Shown here one piece after another: positions 37,750-48,106 of a stretch of DNA of 64,000 nt (positions are counted from its first letter, which is position 1; the number at the start of each line of letters is the position of its first letter). The notes below the pieces were generated by a model that did no database searches, had not been told where the DNA came from, and was given only the letters and a program-made list of their open reading frames with translations. This DNA is from an uncultured Bacteroidales bacterium (lineage in GTDB: Bacteria > Bacteroidota > Bacteroidia > Bacteroidales > UBA932), in the NCBI GenBank assembly GCA_905234475.1, contig CAJOHX010000007.1, positions 22,280 through 86,279 on the forward strand. Direction: 5' to 3'. The translations under genes were made by a program, and so were the position numbers.

Positions 37750-38223
37750 TTATTTTGGAGATTCGCCGGTCAAGCCGGCGAATGACGGTTCTTGAACGTA
37801 TCCCGTATCTTCGGGAAGGTTGGGGAGGGAGTAGGCCTCGACGGCGAGGCGGTCGCAGCGCTCGTTCTCCGGGTGGCCGGCGTGGCCCTTGATCCAGGTG
37901 AAGGACAGCCGGAATCGGGGCGCCAGCGCGTCGTAGCGGGCCCAGAGGTCATGGTTCTTCTTGCGCTTCCAGCCCTCGGTGAGCGTGCGGACGACGTAGG
38001 TCGAGTCGCTGAAGACGTGCACTTCCGCTCCCTCCCATTTGATGGCTTCGAGACCCTTGATCACCGCCAGCAGCTCCATGCGGTTGTTGGTCGTGCGGGC
38101 GAAGCCGCCGGAGAGCTCCTTGCGGGCATTGCCGCAGCGCAACACCACGCCCCAGCCGCCCGGGCCGGGGTTGCCGCTGGCCGCGCCGTCGGTGTAGAGG
38201 TATATGGGGGGCCTCGTTGTCAT
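37750..38223 (-). CDS. rnhA: Ribonuclease HI
   Basis: 157 aa from ATG 38223. Cleaves RNA in RNA:DNA hybrids. The four acidic residues are visible: Asp in [15 protein letters not shown], Glu in NNRMELLAV, Asp in VFSDSTYVV and the late Asp in [11 protein letters not shown], with the preceding His in KGHAGH. The C-terminal 14 residues ([13 protein letters not shown] and neighbours) are encoded by a palindromic repeat at 37757-37788, and the stop lies just beyond it. A leaderless-type -7 box lies 6 bases before the ATG. Confidence 0.94.
   Translation of the reverse strand: MTTRPPIYLYTDGAASGNPGPGGWGVVLRCGNARKELSGGFARTTNNRMELLAVIKGLEAIKWEGAEVHVFSDSTYVVRTLTEGWKRKKNHDLWARYDALAPRFRLSFTWIKGHAGHPENERCDRLAVEAYSLPNLPEDTGYVQEPSFAGLTGESPK
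37757..37788. repeat. GTCATT-hairpin repeat encoding the rnhA C-terminus
   Basis: GGAGATTCGCCGG tcaa CCGGCGAATGACGG. Read on the minus strand it encodes [10 protein letters not shown] in frame with rnhA, so the repeat extended the reading frame without disrupting the enzyme core. Confidence 0.88.
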
Positions 38224-38229
38224 TGTATG

Positions 38230-38247
38230 CAAAAATAGTTATTTTTG
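38230..38247. promoter_or_regulatory. Divergent -7 boxes for rnhA and rmlB
   Basis: Minus-strand TATTTTTG (38230-38237) lies 6 nt before the rnhA ATG. Plus-strand TATTTTTG (38240-38247) lies 25 nt before the rmlB ATG. The two boxes are 2 bp apart, so the two promoters cannot easily be occupied together. Confidence 0.65.
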
Positions 38248-38272
38248 TAGACTAATAGAATATTTAGGGAAT

Positions 38273-39403
38273 ATGAATTTCGACCGCACCCTCATCATCA
38301 CCGGCGGCGCCGGCTTCATCGGAAGCCACGTGGTGCGCCTGTTTGTGAACAAGTATCCGAACTACCGGATCATCAACCTGGACAAGCTGACGTATGCCGG
38401 CAACCTCGCAAACCTCAAGGACATCGAGGACAAGCCGAACTACAGGTTCGTCAGGATGGATATCTGCGATTTCGAAGGCGTGCTGAAGCTCATGCAGGAC
38501 GAGCACGTGGACGGCATTATCCACCTGGCGGCCGAGTCCCATGTGGACCGCAGCATCAAGGATCCGTTCACCTTCGCCCAGACCAACGTGATGGGCACGC
38601 TGAGCCTGCTGCAGGCGGCGAAGATCGCCTGGGACTCCTTTGAAGGCAAGCGCTTCTACCATATTTCCACCGACGAGGTGTACGGGGCGCTGGAGATGAC
38701 GAATCCGGAAGGAGTGGAGCCGCCGTTCACGACCAAAGCGAGCAGCGGCCAGCACCACCTGGCCTACGGGGAGAAGTTCTTCACGGAGGACCTGAAGTAC
38801 CAGCCGCACAGCCCGTACAGCGCGGCGAAGGCGAGCAGCGACCATTTCGTGCGGGCATTCCACGACACCTACGGCCTGCCGACGATCGTGACGAACTGCT
38901 CCAACAATTACGGCCCCTACCAGTTCCCGGAGAAGCTTATCCCGCTGTTTATCAACAATATCCGCCATCGCAAGCCGCTGCCGGTCTACGGCAAGGGCGA
39001 GAATGTGCGCGACTGGCTGTACGTGGAGGACCACGCGCGGGCGATCGACCTCATCTTCCACCAGGGCAAGACGGGGGAGACCTACAACATCGGCGGCTTC
39101 AACGAGTGGAAGAACATCGACATCGTGAAGGTCCTCATCAAGACCACCGACCGGCTGCTGGGCCGCAAGGAGGGTGAGGACATGGACCTGATCACCTACG
39201 TGACCGACCGTGCGGGCCACGACCTGCGCTATGCGATCGACTCCACCAAGCTCCAGAAGGAGCTGGGCTGGGAGCCGAGCCTGCAGTTCGAGGAGGGCAT
39301 CGAGAAGACGGTGCGCTGGTACCTCGACAACCAGGAGTGGCTGGACAACGTGACCTCCGGCGACTACCAGAAGTATTACGAACAGATGTACGCCGGCCGA
39401 TGA
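38273..39403 (+). CDS. rfbB: dTDP-glucose 4,6-dehydratase
   Basis: 376 aa from ATG 38273. Converts dTDP-glucose to dTDP-4-keto-6-deoxyglucose, an early step to dTDP-rhamnose and other deoxysugars. NAD-binding TGGAGFIGSHVVRLF at the N-terminus, HLAAESHVDRSI, STDEVYG (Thr/Asp/Glu active-site strip), and the SDR catalytic pair in YSAAKASSDHFVRAF, followed by TNCSNNYGPYQFPEKLIPL. Other rml genes are not in the window. It overlaps the PAP2 gene (ATGA). Confidence 0.95.
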   Translation: MNFDRTLIITGGAGFIGSHVVRLFVNKYPNYRIINLDKLTYAGNLANLKDIEDKPNYRFVRMDICDFEGVLKLMQDEHVDGIIHLAAESHVDRSIKDPFTFAQTNVMGTLSLLQAAKIAWDSFEGKRFYHISTDEVYGALEMTNPEGVEPPFTTKASSGQHHLAYGEKFFTEDLKYQPHSPYSAAKASSDHFVRAFHDTYGLPTIVTNCSNNYGPYQFPEKLIPLFINNIRHRKPLPVYGKGENVRDWLYVEDHARAIDLIFHQGKTGETYNIGGFNEWKNIDIVKVLIKTTDRLLGRKEGEDMDLITYVTDRAGHDLRYAIDSTKLQKELGWEPSLQFEEGIEKTVRWYLDNQEWLDNVTSGDYQKYYEQMYAGR

Positions 39404-40752
39404 GACGCCTGCTGCCGCTGATCCTGCTGACCGCCTTGCTGGCGGGCCCCGTGGCCCGTGCGCAGATGGCGGTGCAGGTGGATACGGCAGCGCTGCGTGC
39501 TTCTTCTTCCTTCAAGGCCTCCCAGCTGATTGCGCCCGGTGCGCTGATGGGCACGGGCGCGCTCGTCCACTGGCTTGGCCACAAGGCCGTTGACGTGCCG
39601 GTGCGGGACGCTTTCCAGTCCTGGCGCGGAGACGGCAAGCTGGTCGGCATCGACAATTATTTCCAGTACCTGCCGCTCGCGGCAAATGTGGGCCTGGGCT
39701 TTCTGGGCGTGCCTTCGAAGCATGACTGGCGGGACCGCCTGATTGGGACGGGCCTGTCGTTTGGCGTGGCCGTCGCGTCCGGCAAGATTCTTAAAGAATT
39801 GGTCTATTCGCCGCGTCCCGACGGGTCGGACGACGAGTCGTTCCCCTCGGGGCACTGCTGCCTCTCCTTCACGGGCGCGGAGCTGATCCGCATGGAGTAC
39901 GGCTGGGGCTGGGGTGCCGGGGCCTATGCCATGGCGGCGTCGGTCGCCGTGATGCGGGGCTACAACGACCGCCACTGGCTCAGCGACCTGCTGTTCGGGG
40001 CGGGCATCGGTGTGCTCAGCGCGCATGTCGGGGACTGGCTGCTGGAGCCGGTCAAGGAGATGACGGGCCCGTCCAACACCATCGGCTTCCGTCCTTCGCA
40101 GCTGATTGCCCCCGCGGCCCTGTTTGCCGCAGGCATGGGGGTGCGCTACCTGGGACAGAGCGCCATCAACACCCCCGTGCGGGAGGCTTTCAACCGCATG
40201 CATGCGGAGAACGGGACGCTGCCGCACTATGAGGTCCTGCGCTACTTGCCGCTGGTGCCGCCGGTGCTGGCCGTCGGCCTGGGACTGACGGGGGTGCGCG
40301 CGGAGCACGGATTCTTCGACCGGGCGGTCGAGACGGGCCTTGCGTACACGTTTGTGGCCGGGAGCGGCCTGGTAATGAAGAAACTGATCAATGCGCCGCG
40401 CCCGGACGGCACCAACGACGAATCCTTCCCTTCGGGCCACACCTGCTTCTCCTTCACGGGCGCGGAGCTGGTGCGCATGGAGTATGGCTGGGGCTGGGGC
40501 GCGGGGGCTTATGCCGTGGCCACGGCCGTGGCCGTGATGCGCCTGTACAACGACCGCCACTGGCTGAGCGACGTGCTTGCCGGGGCGGGCCTGGGCATCC
40601 TCAGCGCCCATGTCGGAGGCTGGCTGCTGGAGCCGGTCAAGGACGCGCTGGGCCTGGACAGGCTGGGCTGGTGGGGCGTCCGGGCGAGCCTGGCTCCGAC
40701 CGTGGATCCGGTCAGCGGGACGCTTTGTCCCCAGCTCGCCCTTGTTTTTTGA
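39400..40752 (+). CDS. Tandem-duplicated PAP2 phosphatase
   Basis: 450 aa with a signal peptide (LLPLILLTALLAGPVARAQ). Two PAP2 (type 2 phosphatidic acid phosphatase) domains in tandem at about 40-225 and 230-425. Each has the three phosphatase motifs: KELVYSPRP / KKLINAPRP (Kx6RP), FPSGH, and YNDRHWLSD (Rx5-6HxxxD). Each also starts with the phrase ASQLIAPGAL / PSQLIAPAAL. Single-domain homologues dephosphorylate lipid A or undecaprenyl pyrophosphate. Both halves keep all motifs, so both may be active. Overlaps the rmlB stop by 4 bp. Confidence 0.9.
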   Translation: MRRLLPLILLTALLAGPVARAQMAVQVDTAALRASSSFKASQLIAPGALMGTGALVHWLGHKAVDVPVRDAFQSWRGDGKLVGIDNYFQYLPLAANVGLGFLGVPSKHDWRDRLIGTGLSFGVAVASGKILKELVYSPRPDGSDDESFPSGHCCLSFTGAELIRMEYGWGWGAGAYAMAASVAVMRGYNDRHWLSDLLFGAGIGVLSAHVGDWLLEPVKEMTGPSNTIGFRPSQLIAPAALFAAGMGVRYLGQSAINTPVREAFNRMHAENGTLPHYEVLRYLPLVPPVLAVGLGLTGVRAEHGFFDRAVETGLAYTFVAGSGLVMKKLINAPRPDGTNDESFPSGHTCFSFTGAELVRMEYGWGWGAGAYAVATAVAVMRLYNDRHWLSDVLAGAGLGILSAHVGGWLLEPVKDALGLDRLGWWGVRASLAPTVDPVSGTLCPQLALVF

Positions 40753-40763
40753 TGAGTTTGACG

Positions 40764-40771
40764 TATCTTTG
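40764..40771 (+). promoter_or_regulatory. -7 box for the CapD-like epimerase gene
   Basis: TATCTTTG, 20 nt before ATG 40792, with a TTTG at 40757-40760 too close to be the -33 element. Confidence 0.6.
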
Positions 40772-40791
40772 TAGTTCTAACACAGAGACCT

Positions 40792-42687
40792 ATGATTCTG
40801 GATAAATACAGTACGCAGTTTGTAAGCAGGGGCAACGTCTTCCTGATGGACCTGGCCATCTCGATCCTCGTGTCGATCGGCGTGGCGGTCCTGGCGTTCC
40901 TGTTTGAAGTGGACATCGTGTCCGAGCGGATGTTCGACTATTGCTGGGGGCTCTCCGCCGGGCTGGGATCCGGCGTGATGTTCCTGCTGCTCAAGACGCA
41001 TACGATCATCATCCGGCATTTCTCCTTCAAGGATTCGGTCCGGTTCGGCCTTGCCGCGCTCGGCAAAATCGCCGTGATGGCTGTGGCGCTGCTGGTCTGC
41101 GGCCTGATGAGCCAGGTGGCCATCCCGATGCTGCTCATCGACGGGATGCTGACGATCCTGGCGCTGCTCTTCGTGCGCCTCATTATGATCTTCGTGTACG
41201 ACTCCTACAAGTCCAAGATCCGGGACTTGGAGAAGCGCTCCCGCGTGCTGGTGTACGGCGTGAACGACAAGGCGGTGGCCACGGCGGCGCGCCTGCGCGG
41301 CTCCAAGCGCTATGAGGTCGTGGGCCTGATCTCCCAGAACACCCAGATCGACCACACCCTGCTCGCCGACCAGACGGTCTATCATTTCGACACCAAGGAA
41401 GCCTTCGAGGAAGAGGCGTCCAACCTGTCGCTGCGCGGCGTCATCTTCACTGCGGAGCGGGATGTGAATGCGGAGCAGGACCGCCTGGTGCGCTACTGCT
41501 CGGAGAACGGCTTGAAGGTGCTTATCGCCCCGGCCGTGGACGAACTGTCCGACACGGGCAAGCTCGTGATCCGCAAGATCAAGATCGAGGACCTGCTGGG
41601 CCGCGAGGAGATCAAGATCTCGCTGGAAGCCATCAAGGAGAATTTCAAGGACAAGGTGGTCCTGGTGACGGGCTGCGCGGGCTCCATCGGCTCCGAACTC
41701 TGCCGCCAGCTGGCGGGCTTCGGTATCAAGAAGCTCGTGCTCTATGACAACGCCGAGACCCCGATGCACAACCTCCGCCTGGAGCTGGAGGAGCGCTGGC
41801 CCGACCTGAGTTTCGTGCCCATCATCGGCGACGTGCGCCTGGTGCCGCGCCTGGACTTTGCCTTCCGGACCCACCGTCCGCAGGTGGTCTTCCACGCCGC
41901 GGCCTACAAGCATGTGCCGCTGATGGAGGAGAATCCCTGCGAGGCCGTGATGGTCAATGTGGTCGGCTCGCGCAACGTGGCCGACAAGTGCATCGAATAC
42001 GGGGTGGAGAAGATGGTGATGATCTCTACGGACAAGGCCGTCAATCCCACCAATATCATGGGCTGCAGCAAGCGCCTGGCGGAGATCTACGTCCAGAGCC
42101 TCGGCAAGGCCATCGCCGCCGGCGAGGTGGCGGGCAAGACGCAGTTCGTGACCACCCGCTTCGGCAATGTGCTGGGCTCCAACGGCTCCGTGATTCCGCG
42201 TTTCCGCGACCAGATCGAGCGGGGCGGCCCCGTCACGGTCACGGATCCCAACATCACCCGTTATTTCATGACCATCCCTGAGGCCTGCCGGCTCGTGATG
42301 GAGGCGGCGACGCTCCCGACGGAGAACCGCATCTGCGTGTTCGACATGGGCCAGCCCGTCAAGATCGACACCCTGGCGCGCCGCATGATCGAACTGGCCG
42401 GACTGGTGCCGGATCAGGATATTGAGGTCGTCTATACCGGACTGCGTCCCGGCGAGAAGCTCTACGAGGAGGTGCTCTCCAACAAGGAGAATACCGACGA
42501 GACGTCCCACGACCGCATCCGCATCGCCCGCACGCGGGAGTATGCCTACGCCGACGCCGTCAAGGCGGTGGAGGAGCTGGGCGAGCTGGGCCGCGAGGTC
42601 CGCATCCCGGAGATGGTGAAGCTGATGAAGTCGATTGTGCCGGAGTACAAGTCGAACAACTCCCGCTTCGCGGAATTTGACAAATAG
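40792..42687 (+). CDS. Membrane nucleoside-diphosphate-sugar epimerase/dehydratase (CapD/WbpM family)
   Basis: 631 aa. The N-terminal about 130 residues have four hydrophobic segments, then a CoA-binding-like Rossmann region (RVLVYGVNDKAVATAARL). A C-terminal SDR domain from about 285 follows: VVLVTGCAGSIGSELCRQL, FHAAAYKHVPLMEENPCEAV, MISTDKAVNPTNIMGCSKRLAE (the Tyr of the usual YxxxK is Met here, as in long-chain WbpM/CapD proteins), VTTRFGNVLGSNGSVIPRF and GLRPGEKLYEE. Such enzymes make UDP-4-keto-6-deoxy-GlcNAc precursors for capsule, O-antigen or protein glycans. Its TAG stop touches a palindromic repeat. Confidence 0.9.
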   Translation: MILDKYSTQFVSRGNVFLMDLAISILVSIGVAVLAFLFEVDIVSERMFDYCWGLSAGLGSGVMFLLLKTHTIIIRHFSFKDSVRFGLAALGKIAVMAVALLVCGLMSQVAIPMLLIDGMLTILALLFVRLIMIFVYDSYKSKIRDLEKRSRVLVYGVNDKAVATAARLRGSKRYEVVGLISQNTQIDHTLLADQTVYHFDTKEAFEEEASNLSLRGVIFTAERDVNAEQDRLVRYCSENGLKVLIAPAVDELSDTGKLVIRKIKIEDLLGREEIKISLEAIKENFKDKVVLVTGCAGSIGSELCRQLAGFGIKKLVLYDNAETPMHNLRLELEERWPDLSFVPIIGDVRLVPRLDFAFRTHRPQVVFHAAAYKHVPLMEENPCEAVMVNVVGSRNVADKCIEYGVEKMVMISTDKAVNPTNIMGCSKRLAEIYVQSLGKAIAAGEVAGKTQFVTTRFGNVLGSNGSVIPRFRDQIERGGPVTVTDPNITRYFMTIPEACRLVMEAATLPTENRICVFDMGQPVKIDTLARRMIELAGLVPDQDIEVVYTGLRPGEKLYEEVLSNKENTDETSHDRIRIARTREYAYADAVKAVEELGELGREVRIPEMVKLMKSIVPEYKSNNSRFAEFDK

Positions 42688-42773
42688 AGATCCCGGGTCA
42701 AGCCCGGGATGACGAACAAAGAGCCCGGGATGACGAACCTGTCGTCATTCGCCGGCTCCGACCGGCGGATCTC
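42688..42773. repeat. GTCATT-hairpin repeats between two convergent genes
   Basis: AGATCCCGGG tcaa CCCGGGATGACG (42688-42714) begins right after the epimerase TAG. A half copy agcccgggatgacgaac follows (42722-42738). An inverted full copy CGTCATTCGCCGG ctcc ACCGGCGGATCTC (42743-42773) reaches into the stop codon of the convergent amidase-like gene. Confidence 0.85.
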
Positions 42774-45681
42774 ATCGCTTGTTTGCAGGTTTCTTCCCGT
42801 TATAGAGGAAATCGAGGGCCTGGCCGAGGATCCATTCCCGGTCGCCCGCCCGCAGGACCGTTTCGATGGGGACGCCGATCGAGACGGTCCTGTAGTTTTC
42901 GGCCTGGTTGCAGACCGCGGCGGCGTAGGTCGCGGTGCCCGGGTAGCGGAGCCAGGTCCGGGCGCCCTTGCCGGTGGCCTTGAGGCCGTCCACGCATTCC
43001 ACGCTGTAGATGTCGGGATTGAGCGTGTCGCTGAAGGGCATGTCGGCGATGTGGCCGCTGTTGGTGCCGAAGGGGTTGGCGAGCGTGCAGCCGAGGACTT
43101 CGGAGACGAAGGCTGCCGCGGCGCTGCCCGCCTGCGGGTCGGAGGCGATGTTGGCGCCGCTGACCAGCAGGCCGCCGCCGTGGCCGACGTGTTCGCGCAG
43201 GGCCTTCAGGAGCGGCTCGGGGTACACTTCGAAGCGGTCGGGCTTCTCGCCCCGGCCGGTCGGGGTGCGGCCCTGCTTGCCGCAGATCAGGTCCACGGCG
43301 GCGTATTCGTCGACGCCCTCGCAGAAGGCGTCGCGGGACATCGAGCAGAAGGGGTAGCCCAGGCGCAGCAGCGCGGCCCCGTGGCGGTAGGGATAGTCGA
43401 AGGTGTTGCCGGCGATGATCTCGCCGGCGTGGTCGTCGAAGGAGGCGCCGAAGCCCGGGTAGTCGTTGTCCACGTAGAGGGCCGAGCGGCGGAATTCGTA
43501 GTTCTCGCCGATGTAGCCGATCTCGCTGATGTACGGCACGCCCGTGTCCAGCCGGCTCTCGAAGCCGGCGTAGCCCGGGCTCTCCACCCAGGCGGGGGCG
43601 CTGACGCGGTCGAAGTTGTTGACGATCAGGATGGGCGAGCGGCCGCGGGCCCCCGCCGGGGTGCCGACGGACAGGATCTCGGTCGGGAAGCTCATGCCGC
43701 CGTCGTTGTAGGCCACGACCTTGAAGCTGTAGATGTGGCCGTGCTTGATGCTGCAGGTGTAGTTCGGGTCCGTGGTCTCGACGCCCGCGTCGAAGGCGCC
43801 GTCGTCGATGCGGGTGTAGACGATGTAGCCGTCGGTCGTGGCGGTGGGCTCTTTCGGGTCCGGGGTGGGCTTCCAGCTGAGCGTCACGCGGTCGGAGCCG
43901 TCGAGCCGGGCGGCGAAGGCCTGCGGCGCGAGGGGCTGCACGACGTAAGGGCTGTGGTAGAACTCGCTGAGGGTCTTGAGGATGCCTTTATAGACGGCCC
44001 GGCTGACTGTGAAGCGGAAGGCCGGGTCGAGGCCGTATTTCATGTCGGCGAAGTTCTGGTGGCTGAGCAGCTCCAGGATCATGGCCGGCACGCCGGAGGT
44101 GCGCGGCTCGCTGTAGCTGCGGTCCACGAGGCCCCGCCGCGACCATTCGGAGTCGAAGTCTTCGCGCAGGTCCCGGACCACCTGGGTCTGGACGTAGTCG
44201 CAGAGCACGCGGCTGATCACGCGGTCTCGCCCGTCGTCGAAGGTTCGCTTGCCTTCATTTTTCAGGGTGTAGATGGCGAGCGTGCCGATGGTGCTGTCGC
44301 TGGGGGTCACGCCGGCGTCGGTGTGGAAGGCGAGGGCGAGGTCGATGGGGATGTTCTTCTCTTCGCGCATCATCACGGTCCAGGCGCCGCGGGCGGCGTA
44401 ATCGCAGGTGTAGTCGGTTTCCCAGGCGCGGGTCACGGTGGTGTCCGCCCCGGCCCACTGCATCCAGTAGTGGGCGCCTTCGGCGGAAGCCGCCATGCCG
44501 GAGATCTGCCCGCCGCGCTCGAGCTTGCCCATGCCGCCGCCGACCTTGACGGCGTCGGCGGTCACGACTTCATTTTCCGCTCCGCGGTTGTCCAGCAGGA
44601 CGTAGCCTTGTGTGCCTTCGGCAAATTCGAACGTGCCGAGGTAGATCCAGGTCCCGCCGCCGCGGCGCTGGTTGACGGTGAATTCTGTCTCGCCGCCCAG
44701 GTGGCGGACCGTGTAGTGCGCCGCCCGGCTGCTATTGGGCAGGGATTTGTAAGCGATATAGACGGCGTAGGCGCCGCGCTCGGCGATGTCCGGGGTCCAG
44801 CAGGCGGTCGCCGTGGGCTCCCCGGCCGTGCAGGCGATCTGCCGGGCGGTGCCGGCGCGGAAGGGGAAGTCCTCGAAGGTGTAGGCGGGCTTGGTGTCGG
44901 CGAATCCCTCGCCGGCGTCTTCCCACTGGCCGGATTCGCTGTAGAAGCCCGTCCGGCGCATGAGCGCCTCGCGCGGGCCCGGGAACGAAGGGTCGTTGTC
45001 CGTGATGACCTCCAGGCGCTGCGTGTCCCGCTCGCGCGGGGTCATCACGTAGGCGCCGGCATTCTCCAGCATGGGAATCAGGTAGGGCAGCACGAAGGTC
45101 TGCGTCAGCATGTCCTCGATGGTTCGGAAGAGGGGCGCGCGCTGCCAGATCCAGGCGTCGGAGGCCTCGTCGTAGTAGCGTCCGTGGCTCTGCCACAGGA
45201 CGATGTAGCGGTCGTCCATGCCCTTGGGGAAGCGCCGCGCGCCCACCCGCGAGATAAAGCGGGGCTGGCTGCGGCGGGGGTCACTCACGCTGAAGTCATA
45301 GCGGTTGGGCTTGCCGTCGGAGGTCAGCCGGGGCGTAACCATCTCGTCGAGCTCATAGCCGTTGGAGATGATCTTGCCGGGGGAGAAGTCCTTGAAGCTC
45401 CACTCCTTGTCGAGCTGCTCGCGGAACCACTGCACGTCGTCGCTGTGCCAGGGGAAGTAGGACAGGTTGGCGTTGAAGGTGAGGTCGAGGGCGTTGCCGT
45501 CGCGGACGACCTTCGACACCGACAGGCGGAAGTCCACGGTGGTGCGGCGCTTGAGCCGGGCGGCGAGGGTGTCGCACAGGGGGCGGAAATCGCGGGTGCG
45601 CGGGATGTTCTGCGCGGCGGCGGGCAGGATCAGGAGCAGGCCCAGCAGCAGGGCGGGGAGGCGTCGTCGAAGCGTGGTCAT
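42772..45681 (-). CDS. Exported amidase-like protein with golvesin-type domain
   Basis: 969 aa with signal peptide LRRRLPALLLGLLLILPAAAQ. It matches proteins annotated in Bacteroidota as golvesin C-terminal-like or xanthan-lyase-like. A beta-domain at about 270-395 (GTARQIACTAGEPTATACWTPDIAERG...AYAVYIAYKSLPNSSRAAHYTV; ENEVVTADAVKVGG) is the golvesin-type carbohydrate-binding unit. It is embedded in an N-acetylmuramoyl-L-alanine-amidase (Amidase_3) fold: LALAFHTDAG carries a zinc-ligand-like His, and SEPRTSGVPAMILELLSHQNFAD matches the last amidase block. An FN3 domain follows (VTLSWKPTPDP...DGYIVYTR). Probable cell-wall hydrolase; the substrate is not established. Overlaps the VanZ-like gene upstream by 4 bp. 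Confidence 0.78.
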   Translation of the reverse strand: MTTLRRRLPALLLGLLLILPAAAQNIPRTRDFRPLCDTLAARLKRRTTVDFRLSVSKVVRDGNALDLTFNANLSYFPWHSDDVQWFREQLDKEWSFKDFSPGKIISNGYELDEMVTPRLTSDGKPNRYDFSVSDPRRSQPRFISRVGARRFPKGMDDRYIVLWQSHGRYYDEASDAWIWQRAPLFRTIEDMLTQTFVLPYLIPMLENAGAYVMTPRERDTQRLEVITDNDPSFPGPREALMRRTGFYSESGQWEDAGEGFADTKPAYTFEDFPFRAGTARQIACTAGEPTATACWTPDIAERGAYAVYIAYKSLPNSSRAAHYTVRHLGGETEFTVNQRRGGGTWIYLGTFEFAEGTQGYVLLDNRGAENEVVTADAVKVGGGMGKLERGGQISGMAASAEGAHYWMQWAGADTTVTRAWETDYTCDYAARGAWTVMMREEKNIPIDLALAFHTDAGVTPSDSTIGTLAIYTLKNEGKRTFDDGRDRVISRVLCDYVQTQVVRDLREDFDSEWSRRGLVDRSYSEPRTSGVPAMILELLSHQNFADMKYGLDPAFRFTVSRAVYKGILKTLSEFYHSPYVVQPLAPQAFAARLDGSDRVTLSWKPTPDPKEPTATTDGYIVYTRIDDGAFDAGVETTDPNYTCSIKHGHIYSFKVVAYNDGGMSFPTEILSVGTPAGARGRSPILIVNNFDRVSAPAWVESPGYAGFESRLDTGVPYISEIGYIGENYEFRRSALYVDNDYPGFGASFDDHAGEIIAGNTFDYPYRHGAALLRLGYPFCSMSRDAFCEGVDEYAAVDLICGKQGRTPTGRGEKPDRFEVYPEPLLKALREHVGHGGGLLVSGANIASDPQAGSAAAAFVSEVLGCTLANPFGTNSGHIADMPFSDTLNPDIYSVECVDGLKATGKGARTWLRYPGTATYAAAVCNQAENYRTVSIGVPIETVLRAGDREWILGQALDFLYNGKKPANKR

Positions 45682-46088
45682 GGTTTCTTTTTCATCTTGG
45701 AGACGTCGTACACGAAGACCAGCAGGCCGGAGAGGCCGATGGCGAGGAGGTCCGCGCCGAAGTCATGGACGTCCTGGCTGCGGTAGGGAAGCGCGCCCTG
45801 GATCATTTCGGTGAGGCCGGCGAAGATGCCGCCGAAGGCGCAGATGCACAGCAGCGCCGCCAGGGCCTGCCACGGGGTCTCCGTGAGCTTGTCGTAGGCG
45901 AAGAAGGCCAGGATCGGGAAGGGGAAGAACATGCAGAAATGCACGATCTTGTCCATCGGGATGCCGAGGAAGGTCTTGGGCACGTCCGGCAGCTTGTGGA
46001 AGTTGGCGAAGCACAGGTAAGCCACTGCCACGACGTACAGCAGCATGATGATTTTGGAGAGGATTGAGCGGGTGGCGTTTGGTTTCAT
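45678..46088 (-). CDS. VanZ-like membrane protein
   Basis: 136 aa with about four hydrophobic segments: KIIMLLYVVAVAYLCFANF, DKIVHFCMFFPFPILAFFAY (the characteristic DKxxHFxxF of VanZ-like proteins), ALAALLCICAFGGIFAGLTEMIQ and the last helix VHDFGADLLAIGLSGLLVFVY. The EMIQ...RxxxxxDxxADLLG pattern is typical of the family. Function unknown. Lies 1 bp after the ABC transporter and overlaps the amidase-like gene, so all three form an operon. Confidence 0.85.
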   Translation of the reverse strand: MKPNATRSILSKIIMLLYVVAVAYLCFANFHKLPDVPKTFLGIPMDKIVHFCMFFPFPILAFFAYDKLTETPWQALAALLCICAFGGIFAGLTEMIQGALPYRSQDVHDFGADLLAIGLSGLLVFVYDVSKMKKKP

Positions 46089-46089
46089 C

Positions 46090-47901
<1,812 letters not shown>

Positions 47902-47910
47902 ACTATCCTA

Positions 47911-47918
47911 CAAATATA
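47911..47918 (-). promoter_or_regulatory. -7 box for the ABC transporter operon
   Basis: Minus-strand TATATTTG, exact TAnnTTTG, 9 nt before the start codon at 47901; the leader would be only a few bases. Confidence 0.6.
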
Positions 47919-47990
47919 GCAATATTCCGGAAAAATCCCGCCCGTCCCCCCGCCGGCCCGTCCCTGGCGGCCCGGCCGTTTTTCCCGCTT

Positions 47991-48106
47991 CCCGGGAGCG
48001 CTGGGGCCCGGATTTGCTCCCGGCAGTCGTTTTTTCCGCATCCCGGGAGCGCTGGGGGCCGGATTTGCTCCCGGCGACCGCTTTTTTCGCTCCCGGCGAC
48101 CGCTTT
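47991..48106. repeat. 51-bp REP-like repeat, locus 2 (downstream of the RAYT gene)
   Basis: Two full copies 51 bp apart (CCCGGG at 47991 and 48042), each CCGGGAGCGCTGGG...GGATTTGCTCCCGGC then a T-rich tail (gttttttccgc). A third, truncated copy (gctcccggcgaccgcttt) runs into the transposase stop codon. Confidence 0.88.

Noticed and set aside
42709..45786. 1025-codon plus-strand frame opposite the amidase-like gene
   Set aside because: Shadow of the minus-strand gene; composition is Ala/Val/Gly/Arg-rich without motifs, and it starts in a repeat.
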